From positions 1 through 36,854 of the forward strand of contig JACQOF010000133.1 in the NCBI GenBank assembly GCA_016202645.1: 36,854 nt of DNA, read 5' to 3'. The stretch is from a bacterium. GTDB lineage: Bacteria; Lindowbacteria; 2-12-FULL-62-27. How positions within the stretch are numbered: the first letter of the stretch is position 1; the number at the start of each line of letters is the position of its first letter. The position numbers and the translations under genes were made by a program. Below the pieces are notes generated by a model. The model saw only the letters and a list, made by a program, of their open reading frames with translations, searched no databases and had not been told where the DNA came from. This document shows, piece after piece, positions 12,001 through 17,741 of this stretch.

Positions 12001-13297
12001 GCGGGTCGATGATGGTCGAGGCCGAGTCTTTGCCGATCAGCGCGATGCTGTCGGTGTTGATGACGACGGTTTCGGTGTAAAGCCCGGCGTCGATGTAAAT
12101 CGTGTCCCCCGCCTTCGCCTTCGTCAGCGCCTTCGTGATCGTCAAAAACGGCCTGATGTGCGACCCGTCTCCGGTGGTGTCGTGCCCCGAAGCCGTTGTG
12201 AACAAGTCGCCGCCAGTCGACGCGTCGTTCACGTACCAGTTCGGGCCGGAATAAAAAGGAACCGTGTAGCCCCAGAAGTTGGTGGTGGCATTACCTCCGA
12301 AAGCATAGATCGTGTCGCCCGAACCAGGATACACCAACGCGCCACCAGGATACACGGTGGCCGGGGCGGCGGCCATCGTTGTCCATGCGTTATTTTTGAT
12401 GGAATACGCCCAGAAGTCGGTTACGTTATTACCTCTGAAAGCGTAAATCGTGTCACCCGAACCGGGATACACCAACGATCCACCGTTAGCCACAGTGGCC
12501 GGGGCGGCCGCCTTGGTTTCCCATGCGTTATTCGTGATGGAATACGCCCAGAAGTTGGTGGTGGCATTACCTCCGAAAGCATAGATCGTGTCGCCCGAAC
12601 CAGGATACACCAACGATCCACCACCCTGCACGGTGGTCGGGGCGGCCGCCTTGGTTTCCCATGTGTTATTCGTGATGGAATACGCCCAGAAGTTGGTGGA
12701 GGTATTACCCCCGAAAGCATAAATCGTGTCACCCGAACCGGGATACACCAACGATCCGCCATAGGCCACCATGACCGGGGTGGCCGCCATCGTTGTCCAT
12801 GTGCCATTGTTGATAGAATACGCCCAGAAGGTCATGGAGGAAGCACCTCTGAAAGCATAAATCGTGTCACCCGAACCGGGATACACCAACGATCCACCAC
12901 CCTGCACGGTGGTCGGGGCGGCCGCCTTGGTTTCCCATGTGTTATTCGTGATGGAATACGCCCAGAACTTGGTGGAGGTATTACCCCCGAAAGCATAAAT
13001 CGTGTCACCCGAACCGGGATACACCAACGCGCCGCCATCATCCACGGCGGCCGGCGCGGCGGCGAGGGTGGACCAGGTGTTGGGGGCGGCGTGGGACTGG
13101 GGAGTGCAAAGTGCAAAGTGTAAAGTGAAAAGTAAAAGCAGGGCGGCGAGGAAGTGGGATTTTATGTTACATTCGCGGCGTGGGCCCGGGCGGGTCGCCG
13201 TCCGACGAACGTCATTCGACCGGATGAGGGTTCGACTCCCTCCGGGTCCACGCATTGTCAATCCCACCCGTCCGGAGAATTCCTCAACAATTTTCAT
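1..13297 (-). CDS. Giant secreted kelch / beta-helix / FnIII repeat protein (3' end off window, one frameshift)
   Basis: Translation order: a polar 36-residue N-region, a hydrophobic signal segment ending near Ser-His-Ala, six kelch repeats (13077-12249), then eight blocks. Each block has a DUF1565-like start (NWYVNDA, AGDTIW-DAG, LIGKDS-ATVIDPPG), right-handed beta-helix repeats of the type SSNNTVTSNTA, an RNWWGSTD-like exit, and an FnIII domain (GYRVYRS, YYYRVTAFDA, NESFFSD). The last two modules (about 560-1) carry PNGG, STDSG and W motifs like Ser-Thr-rich/KNH-type Ig domains. The reading frame was checked at W or F codons at 10924, 9499, 8050, 6634, 5041, 3628, 2185, 517 and 205; all are in phase. 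The codon at 12236 is one phase off, so there is a one-base frameshift near 11977. The start ATG at 13297 was chosen for its GGAGGA site at 13307-13312; ATG 13255 is the alternative. The family predicts an extracellular adhesin or carbohydrate-binding surface protein; no catalytic motif was seen, so function is unknown. The C-terminus and any sorting domain lie outside the window. Confidence 0.85.
1180..1760 (-). repeat. Tandem parallel beta-helix coil array (about 66-78 bp units)
   Basis: The plus-strand word GTTGTTCGAACTCG or a near copy recurs roughly at 1186, 1255, 1321, 1393, 1462, 1534, 1603 and 1681. Each copy encodes one Asn/Ser/Thr-rich coil of the form SSNNTVTSNTASSN-xGIYL. Spacing is always a multiple of three (66, 69, 72 or 78 bp). 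This is the most homogeneous coil stack in the giant gene and looks like the product of recent coil duplication. Confidence 0.8.
11971..11984 (-). other. Single-base frameshift in the giant gene
   Basis: In the other seven blocks the segment after IDPPG reads GLYGIYA or close to it. Here the coding strand has GGGCTATTACGGC, one base longer than the expected Gly-Leu-Tyr-Gly codons. The upstream frame stops at 11891 after about 28 unrelated residues, while the correct beta-helix sequence resumes at once in the next frame (YGIHADTVTGLLIKNL). This is either a sequencing or assembly indel or a real inactivating or phase-variable mutation. No homopolymer longer than three bases is present at the site, so slippage is not an obvious cause. 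Confidence 0.85.
12249..13077 (-). repeat. Six tandem 138-bp kelch repeats
   Basis: The marker GAACC(A/G)GGAT on the plus strand recurs at 12321, 12459, 12597, 12735, 12873 and 13011, always exactly 138 bp apart (46 codons). Each unit translates as NxWxTxAAAPxxV, GGxLVYPGSGDTIYAF(G/R)G, xxFWAYSI. The YAFGG core followed by W-containing strands is the kelch blade signature. Some units differ at only a few bases, so the array probably expanded recently. Six blades can form one beta-propeller at the N-terminus of the mature giant protein. Confidence 0.9.
13178..13253 (+). other. tRNA-like cloverleaf, probably a degenerate tRNA or mimic
   Basis: An 11-bp outer stem pairs 13178-13188 with 13243-13253 (one G-U). 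Inside it lie three hairpins: 13189-13199 (GGCG/CGCC, 3-nt loop), 13201-13224 (TCCG/CGGA, then CGAA/TTCG, loop CGTCA) and 13226-13242. The last is a perfect T-arm, GAGGG, TTCGACT, CCCTC. The tRNA-length acceptor would be 13182-13188 with 13243-13249, discriminator A13250. It is not a normal tRNA: the D-loop is only 3 nt, there is no U33, the body is 69 nt and no CCA is encoded. With a 7-nt loop the anticodon position would read GTC (Asp). It overlaps the N-terminal codons of the giant gene on the other strand. Confidence 0.45.
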
Positions 13298-13326
13298 TTG
13301 ACAGATTCCTCCAAATCGCCTATAAT
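13298..13326 (+). promoter_or_regulatory. Perfect consensus sigma-70 promoter
   Basis: TTGACA at 13298-13303, a 17-bp spacer and TATAAT at 13321-13326 match the consensus at all twelve positions, which is very unlikely by chance in GC-rich DNA. It points right, away from the giant gene, and starts next to that gene's start codon on the opposite strand. Transcription would begin near 13333. No open frame of note follows; an intrinsic terminator does. Confidence 0.85.
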
Positions 13327-13332
13327 GAGGGC

Positions 13333-13407
13333 AGTCGGACGGTTCAATCGAACCTTCGGTCGAATGACACAAACGGCCTTGGCAACCCCAAGGCCGTTTT
13401 GTTTTTG
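13333..13407 (+). ncRNA. Predicted small RNA of about 75 nt
   Basis: The transcript runs from the consensus promoter to an intrinsic terminator. It contains a GGTTC-AATC-GAACC hairpin (13341-13354), then CGGTCGAATGAC (13357-13368), then the terminator stem. The 12-nt segment is the exact reverse complement of 13211-13222 in the cloverleaf. No start codon with a ribosome site is visible inside. It belongs to no RNA family I recognise. Its role could be regulation of the neighbouring genes, or it could be the leftover of a longer gene. Confidence 0.6.
13371..13406 (+). terminator. Intrinsic terminator of the small RNA
   Basis: A perfect 12-bp stem (AAACGGCCTTGG at 13371-13382 and CCAAGGCCGTTT at 13388-13399) with a 5-nt loop is followed on the plus strand by TGTTTTT. 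The minus-strand exit lacks a good T-run, so the terminator works for rightward transcription. Confidence 0.85.
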
Positions 13408-13569
13408 TAGTCGTTGTTCGTTGTTAGCGTTGTTAGGGTCAGACCGTAAGTTGTTAAGTTGTTTGCCAAGTTAGGCACGATGAGCGATTTCCGTTTTGAG
13501 GTGATAGGTGCCAGTCCTTGACTTATTGACTTTTTCCCAAGTCCTCGTTTTTGGATGCGGAAGAACATG
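13408..13569. other. Intergenic, GTTGTT-type word repeats and an IR-like fragment
   Basis: The left part (13408-13470) is built of short words such as GTTGTT, GTTGTTAG and AAGTTGTT. In the middle, GGGTCAGACC (13436-13445) matches the core of the transposase ends at 26071 and 27042. No gene is visible here. Confidence 0.5.
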
Positions 13570-13650
13570 TTATCTGAATTTCGGCGGCGACACACCGAGG
13601 TCCTTGCAGATGCCGCGCGCGGTGAATGTGTTGATCTCACGATGGCGACC
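13570..13650 (-). pseudogene. hicA toxin remnant (C-terminal fragment)
   Basis: Just after the hicB stop, in another frame, the minus strand reads GRHREINTFTARGICKDLGV followed by SPPKFR and a stop (TAA at 13572-13570). The pattern His-Arg-Glu-Ile ... Thr-x-Ile-x-Lys-x-Leu-Gly matches the last strand and helix of HicA/YcfA mRNA interferases. The N-terminal half with the catalytic Gly-Ser-His is absent; the space between hicB and this tail is too small to hold it. The toxin therefore looks deleted and inactive. Homology rests on a short motif, so certainty is moderate. Confidence 0.5.
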
Positions 13651-13813
13651 GAAACCGTTTCCGATTGGATTCCAAGACCAACGCAATCGCCTCTTTAATA
13701 TTCTCCCGTGCCTCCGCCAGCGTCCGGCCCTGGGAGTGCGCTCCCGGCAACTCGGGCACAAATGCCGCGTACCATTTACCGGATTTGACGAAATGCACCT
13801 TAAACGATTCCAA
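13637..13813 (-). CDS. hicB: HicB-like antitoxin (58 aa)
   Basis: The 58-residue product begins with TTG (13813), supported by an AAAGGAGG site at 13822-13829, 8 nt upstream; no ATG is available. It reads ESFKVHFVKSGKWYAAFVPE, then LPGAHSQGRTLAEARENIKE, then AIALVLESNR. This is the partial RNase-H-like fold of the HicB/UPF0150 family (beta-beta-beta, then the helix AxxNIxEAIxL). Short HicB proteins of this type normally pair with HicA, and the usual C-terminal tail after LESNR is replaced by RKRFRSPS. Because only a hicA tail follows, it is probably an orphan antitoxin. It normally binds and neutralises HicA and may repress its own operon. The frame is too short and starts with TTG, so automatic calling may miss it. 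Confidence 0.75.
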   Translation of the reverse strand: MESFKVHFVKSGKWYAAFVPELPGAHSQGRTLAEARENIKEAIALVLESNRKRFRSPS

Positions 13814-14061
13814 TTGAAACGCCTCCTTTGGGGAACGCCCTTTGGGATGTGCTGTGGACCACAGAACGGATTGAAGTCGACACGTCTAACCTTGGGACGG
13901 CGAGCACTTGAGCGCGTCGTGGGAGCAGGCAAATCCGCGGAGCGAGGCGTCGAGCACAGGATGAACATCATTCATAAGTCCCCGTCACTATAGGCGGCTG
14001 AACCCCTCAGCTCCAACCGTGTCATTGTGCCCACGAAGAGCGTAAATGTCAATGTGCAGTT
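13814..14061. other. Intergenic region without recognisable gene
   Basis: The stretch upstream of hicB has several short frames on both strands but none with a convincing ribosome site or a recognisable motif. Apart from the hicB ribosome site at 13822-13829 I see nothing in it. Confidence 0.5.
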
Positions 14062-14129
14062 AAATCGCTCATAGCTATTTGCTATTAGCTAATAGCTAAC
14101 AGCCAATAGCAAACAGCAAATAGCGATTA
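14062..14129. repeat. Word-repeat hairpin after the LCP gene
   Basis: The sequence consists of variants of TAGCTATT, TTTGCTATT and AATAGC, and folds back on itself: AATCGCT (14063-14069) pairs with AGCGATT (14122-14128), with many inner pairs such as ATTTGCT/AGCAAAT. The stop codon of the LCP gene (TAA, 14129-14127) lies in its edge. It may act as a terminator for the housekeeping cluster. It is AT-rich compared with its surroundings. Confidence 0.7.
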
Positions 14130-15305
14130 ATTCAACGCGTCCCTGCCGATCACCACGGTGACGTCGACCATCGGTTTGGGGTTGATGTCCTGCTGGAGGA
14201 CGCCCGCGCGGAGGAGGTCGCGGATGCGTTCGGCGGAGCCGAGGTGTCCGGCGCGGTCTATGATGCGGGTTTTTTCGTAGTCGAAGCGGTCCGCGTTGCC
14301 GAGTTCGACGACGTCGACGTCCGCGAAGGCGGCCAATTTTTCCCGGAGGAGACTTGCGGCGTGAGGCACGCCGGACCCATTCAGGAGCTGGACCGTGATC
14401 CGGGATTTGGGCGCGCCGGCCGCGATGAGCGGCTTCAGTTCCTTCGGGAGGGCCTCCGCCAATTCCCGGCGCGACATCCAGAAGACGCCTGCGGCGGGGT
14501 CCAGTCTGCCGGGAAGGGAGACCACGTCGAGAGACTCGGGGAGAACGCCCGCGAGGGCGGCGCTGACGGACATCAAGTTGGCGGCGTTCGCTCCGCGGAA
14601 ACTTGCGGCGAATTCGGCCGCGAACCAGGATTGTTTGAGAAAAGAATTCAGCCGCCCGAAAAACGCGGCCGCGAACCGGCGCGCCCGGAAGAGCTGACCG
14701 CGGACGCCGAGGCCGTCATACCGGTAGGAGAGATACATTTCGGACTTGTCGGAATCAAAGAAAACATTCTCGCCGCCCGGAATTTCGATCCATTCCGCGG
14801 CGCGGTCGACCGGCGAAGTCTGGGTCTGCGCGCTGCGGAAACTGATCCGGGCCGGCACGTCGAGATAGACGCCGCCCATGAGATCGACCAGGCGGAAAAA
14901 CCGGTTTGCGGGAAGGACCGACACAAGGGCGAGTTCTGAGCCGAAGAGTTTTTGGAGCCGCAGGCGAACTTTCGGCAGGGATTCGCGCGCGAAAGCCGCC
15001 TCCAGGGTGGTCGCCGCGCCGCCGCGCCGGATCCGGGCGGTATCCTCGAGGACCGCGTCCAGACAGAGGTTCTGCGGCACGTTGAGAAAAACCGCCCGGC
15101 CGGACGGCGGTTCATAGGAGACGAGAACGGCCGCCGCGAGACCCTCGTGCGCGTCGGTCGCCAGCACCATGGCGCTGACCCGGCGGCCCTCCTTCAGGGT
15201 CATCTCGACGTCCCGGGCCCAGCGCCGTTCGGCCTCGCGGTTCCAGTAGATCCACCAGACCGCGGCCATGAAGATGAAAAACAGAATCAGCTTGACCCGC
15301 CGCAT
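14127..15305 (-). CDS. LCP (LytR-CpsA-Psr)-like protein with LytR_C domain
   Basis: 392 residues: a short cytoplasmic start (MRRVK), one membrane helix (about 5-21), a divergent LCP-like domain (about 40-260, with the recognisable end VDLMGGVYLDVP) and a LytR_C-type C-terminal domain (about 295-388, ITVQLLNGSGVPHAASLLRE, later VDVTVVIGRD). LCP enzymes transfer glycopolymers from lipid carriers to peptidoglycan outside the membrane. Here the usual Asp-Ser-Arg ... Arg-Ser-Asp-Thr phosphate- and metal-binding motifs are not visible, so the enzyme may be inactive or have another role. It follows yqeK by 5 nt, the place where LytR/LCP genes stand in many nadD-yqeK-lytR-rsfS clusters. rsfS does not follow. 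Confidence 0.7.
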   Translation of the reverse strand: MRRVKLILFFIFMAAVWWIYWNREAERRWARDVEMTLKEGRRVSAMVLATDAHEGLAAAVLVSYEPPSGRAVFLNVPQNLCLDAVLEDTARIRRGGAATTLEAAFARESLPKVRLRLQKLFGSELALVSVLPANRFFRLVDLMGGVYLDVPARISFRSAQTQTSPVDRAAEWIEIPGGENVFFDSDKSEMYLSYRYDGLGVRGQLFRARRFAAAFFGRLNSFLKQSWFAAEFAASFRGANAANLMSVSAALAGVLPESLDVVSLPGRLDPAAGVFWMSRRELAEALPKELKPLIAAGAPKSRITVQLLNGSGVPHAASLLREKLAAFADVDVVELGNADRFDYEKTRIIDRAGHLGSAERIRDLLRAGVLQQDINPKPMVDVTVVIGRDALN

Positions 15306-15310
15306 GCGCG

Positions 15311-15901
15311 TCAGTCCTGCTTCCTCTCCGCCCGTTCCAGCAGATGATTGTAGAGCAGGATCGACTTCGGATGGATGTTTCTATTCTTCAAAAGCAGAAA
15401 CCGGATCTTGAAGGAAACGGTTTCGATCGAAGCGCGCACGAGGTCCCGCTCGGCCGTCTGACGGACCGCCGCGCATTCCTCGTAGGCCCTCGTCGGCTCG
15501 GCGAAATCTGAAATATACAGGATCATTTCTTCCCTGGTAAACGGCGCGCCTCCGAGCGTGTGGCCCCGGACGGCCCGGACAAAATTTTCAGGGGGGGCAA
15601 GCTCGGATTTAAAAAAAGCGGCGGACGCGGCGGCGTGCATGAGGGAAGGACTCAGCGATTCCATTTCGTCAAATTCGATCCCGCCTTCCTTCGCGGCCGA
15701 TATCATCTGCTCCAGGTCGAGGATCTTGCCGAGATCATGGTACATGCCGGCCAGGTACGCCCAGTCCGGATCACAGCCGTGCAGGCTTGCCAAGCGCTCC
15801 GCCAGCGCCGCGACGTGCCGGCTGTGTTCGAAGAGTCGCGGCGAAAGACGCCCCCGGAGAGACGCTTCGACGCCCGCGCGGTCAGGCGGCCTGGCGCCCA
15901 T
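15311..15901 (-). CDS. yqeK: YqeK-type HD-domain hydrolase (probable symmetrical Ap4A hydrolase)
   Basis: 196 residues with an HD fold: H in LFEHSRHVA (about 25-30), HD in GMYHDLGK (about 54-55), H in SLMHAAASA, H in VRGHTLGG and D in YISDFAEP. This order H...HD...H...H...D is the metal-binding set of YqeK proteins, which split diadenosine tetraphosphate symmetrically into two ADP. The gene overlaps the end of nadD by 20 nt and has a GAGGAGGG site about 11 nt before ATG 15901. The nadD-yqeK pairing is widely conserved and supports the call. Confidence 0.85.
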   Translation of the reverse strand: MGARPPDRAGVEASLRGRLSPRLFEHSRHVAALAERLASLHGCDPDWAYLAGMYHDLGKILDLEQMISAAKEGGIEFDEMESLSPSLMHAAASAAFFKSELAPPENFVRAVRGHTLGGAPFTREEMILYISDFAEPTRAYEECAAVRQTAERDLVRASIETVSFKIRFLLLKNRNIHPKSILLYNHLLERAERKQD

Positions 15902-16484
15902 CCCGGTAAAGGCCCTCCTCTTCGATGATGTCCTGAACCTGCGCCGGCACCAGATAGCGGATGCTCTTGCCGGCCGCCACGCGCGCGCGGATGAGGCTGG
16001 AGGAAATCGCGACGCCCGGAATTTCCAGGAGTTTCACGAGTCCCAGGTCCTGGAGGTCTTTCGGCGGATCGCCGGGCGGCTGGCCCGGGCGGTGGACGCC
16101 GACGAAGGTGGCGAGTTTTCTCGCGTCCGGCCAGCGGCGCCAGTTGGGAAGGTCCGCGAGGAGGTCCGATCCGAGGATGAAATAAAGTTTCGATCCCGGA
16201 TCGCGCGAAGCCAGTTCACTCAACGTATCGACGGTGTAGGATGTTCCCGCCCGCAAAATCTCCATGTCGGATACGGCAAACCCGATGTGCGAGCGGATGG
16301 CCGCTTCCGTCATTTTCAGCCGAAGCGCCGGCGGCGCGACCGGAAAATCCGTTTTGTGCGGCGGCCGGTACGCCGGAATGAATAGAACGCGGTCGAGCTG
16401 AAAAGCCTCCCGGACCGTCTCGGCCGCGATGAGGTGGCCGATGTGTATCGGGTCGAATGATCCGCCGAGGATGCCTACTCGCAC
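15882..16484 (-). CDS. nadD: Nicotinate-nucleotide adenylyltransferase
   Basis: 200 residues, the usual length. It makes deamido-NAD from nicotinate mononucleotide and ATP in the cytoplasm. The nucleotidyltransferase motif GGSFDPIHIGHL (8-18) holds the HxGH loop, and the late motif ISSSLIRARVAAGKSIRYLV (about 160-179) is the ISSTxIR adenylate-binding element. The start is GTG (16484), directly after the TAG stop of proA with no gap, so translation is probably coupled. The RPPHK motif near 40 is also typical. Confidence 0.95.
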   Translation of the reverse strand: MRVGILGGSFDPIHIGHLIAAETVREAFQLDRVLFIPAYRPPHKTDFPVAPPALRLKMTEAAIRSHIGFAVSDMEILRAGTSYTVDTLSELASRDPGSKLYFILGSDLLADLPNWRRWPDARKLATFVGVHRPGQPPGDPPKDLQDLGLVKLLEIPGVAISSSLIRARVAAGKSIRYLVPAQVQDIIEEEGLYRDGRQAA

Positions 16485-17741
16485 CTAAGTCCGGACCTGT
16501 CCTTGCCCCGTCACCACGAACTTCGTGGTCGTCAGGTCCTCCGCGCCCATCGGGCCCCGCGCGTGGAGCTTGTCGGTGCTGATGCCGACTTCGGCGCCAA
16601 GGCCGAATTCGCCGCCGTCGGAAAACCGCGTGGAGGTATTCACAAACAGCGCGGCCGAATCGACGCGGTCGATGAAACGGTCCGCGGCCCGGCGGTCGCT
16701 CGTGAGGATGGCGTCGGAGTGGCGGCTGCCGAAAGCGTTGATGTGGTCGATCGCCTCGTCGAGAGACCCGACGGTCTTGACGGCCAGAATCAGGTCCGAA
16801 AATTCCCTGCCGAAATCGGACGGCGCCGCGGGCCGGCAGGCCACGCCGGCCTGCCTGAGCAGGCGCAGGGACCGCGGACATGCCCGGATCTCGACGCCGG
16901 CGGCATCGAGCGCGCGCGCCATCGGCGGCAGGAACTTCGGAGCGACTGCGCCGTGGACGAGCAGAGTCTCCATCGCGTTGCAGACTCCCGGGCGCTGGAC
17001 TTTCGCGTTGAAGCAAACTTTCTGCGCCATCGCCAAGTCCGCGCGCGCGTCGACGTAGGTGTGGCAGACGCCAAGATAATGTTTGATGACCGGTACCCGC
17101 GCCGACCGGACGACCTCCGCGATCAGGCCGGGCCCGCCGCGCGGGATCGCGACGTCGACGAGGCCTTCCGCGCGAAGCAGGGCCGTCACCAGGCGGCGGT
17201 CCGGCGAGTCGATGAAGAGCACGCATTCGGGCGGAAGGCCCGCGCGTTTGAGCGCCCACTCGAAACACGCCGCGATCCGGCGGCTCGTCCGGATCGCCTC
17301 CCGGCCCGTCCGGAGGACCACCGCGTTGCCCGCGCGCAGAGCCAGGGCGGCGGCGTCGGCGGTGACGTTCGGCCGTGACTCGTAGATCACGGCGACGACG
17401 CCGAGCGGCACGCGGACTTTGTCGACCCGCAGGCCGTTCGGCCGGCGGCGCGTCGACATGCGTTGGCCGACGGGATCGGGCTGGCCGGCGACGGCGCGGA
17501 CGCCGTCGACCATCGCCCGCAGGCGCGATTCATTCAGAACCAGCCGGTCCATGAAGGCCTTCGATTGGCCCGAGCCCGCGGCGTCCCGCCGGTTTTCCGC
17601 GAGGATGGACCGCCGCGCGGCCCAGATTCGTTCGGCCGCGAACCGGATCGCCGCGCTTCGGCGAGCGGCCGGGACCGATCCGAGATCGATCTGAGACTGC
17701 CGGGCGCGTTTGAGTTTGGCGATAAACTGTTTCGGATTCAT
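16485..17741 (-). CDS. proA: Gamma-glutamyl phosphate reductase
   Basis: 418 residues of the aldehyde dehydrogenase superfamily, normal length. It reduces gamma-glutamyl phosphate with NADPH to glutamate semialdehyde, the second step of proline synthesis. Seen: VIYESRPNVTADAAALALRA (NADP-binding region), the catalytic cysteine in QRPGVCNAMETLL, and the C-terminal FSDGGEFGLGAEVGISTDKL followed by ARGPMGAEDLTT. The ATG overlaps the proB stop as ATGA. The start of nadD abuts its stop. Confidence 0.97.
   Translation of the reverse strand: MNPKQFIAKLKRARQSQIDLGSVPAARRSAAIRFAAERIWAARRSILAENRRDAAGSGQSKAFMDRLVLNESRLRAMVDGVRAVAGQPDPVGQRMSTRRRPNGLRVDKVRVPLGVVAVIYESRPNVTADAAALALRAGNAVVLRTGREAIRTSRRIAACFEWALKRAGLPPECVLFIDSPDRRLVTALLRAEGLVDVAIPRGGPGLIAEVVRSARVPVIKHYLGVCHTYVDARADLAMAQKVCFNAKVQRPGVCNAMETLLVHGAVAPKFLPPMARALDAAGVEIRACPRSLRLLRQAGVACRPAAPSDFGREFSDLILAVKTVGSLDEAIDHINAFGSRHSDAILTSDRRAADRFIDRVDSAALFVNTSTRFSDGGEFGLGAEVGISTDKLHARGPMGAEDLTTTKFVVTGQGQVRT

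Larger units (their letters stand above)
571..12240 (-). repeat. Eight beta-helix + FnIII supermodules of about 1.4-1.7 kb
   Basis: The linker that encodes GADTTAPKAPDTV or a close variant recurs near 11240, 9825, 8380, 6960, 5360, 3960, 2537 and 880, giving periods of about 1.40-1.66 kb. Each supermodule has one DUF1565-like beta-helix entry, a variable number of 22-24 residue helix coils, an N-W-(W/F/Y)-G-(S/T) exit and one FnIII domain of about 110 residues. Period length varies mainly with the number of helix coils; the longest helices are at about 5440-6640 and 980-2220. FnIII copies at 3631-3905 and 6637-6911 are about 97% identical by eye. Confidence 0.85.

Noticed and set aside
1174-12158. 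Plus-strand open frames opposite the giant gene, e.g. 1174-1974, 2836-4281 and 7654-8457
   Set aside because: They are Arg/Val/Gly-rich antisense readings of repeat codons, with no ribosome sites or recognisable domains; the minus strand carries the coherent protein.
12249-13077. CRISPR-like periodic array
   Set aside because: Units are 138 bp and repetitive along their whole length, without unique spacers, and encode kelch blades.
12158-13123. Plus-strand frame of 321 codons with periodic GGGITSESINRVTRTGIHQR-like repeats
   Set aside because: Exact antisense of the 138-bp kelch array; its period simply mirrors the kelch units.
13178-13253. Functional tRNA-Asp
   Set aside because: T-arm and acceptor look right, but the D-loop is 3 nt, U33 is missing and the body is only 69 nt, so a working tRNA is unlikely.
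16216-17268. Minus-strand 350-codon frame
   Set aside because: An out-of-frame reading over proA and nadD; both real genes have full-length conserved motifs.
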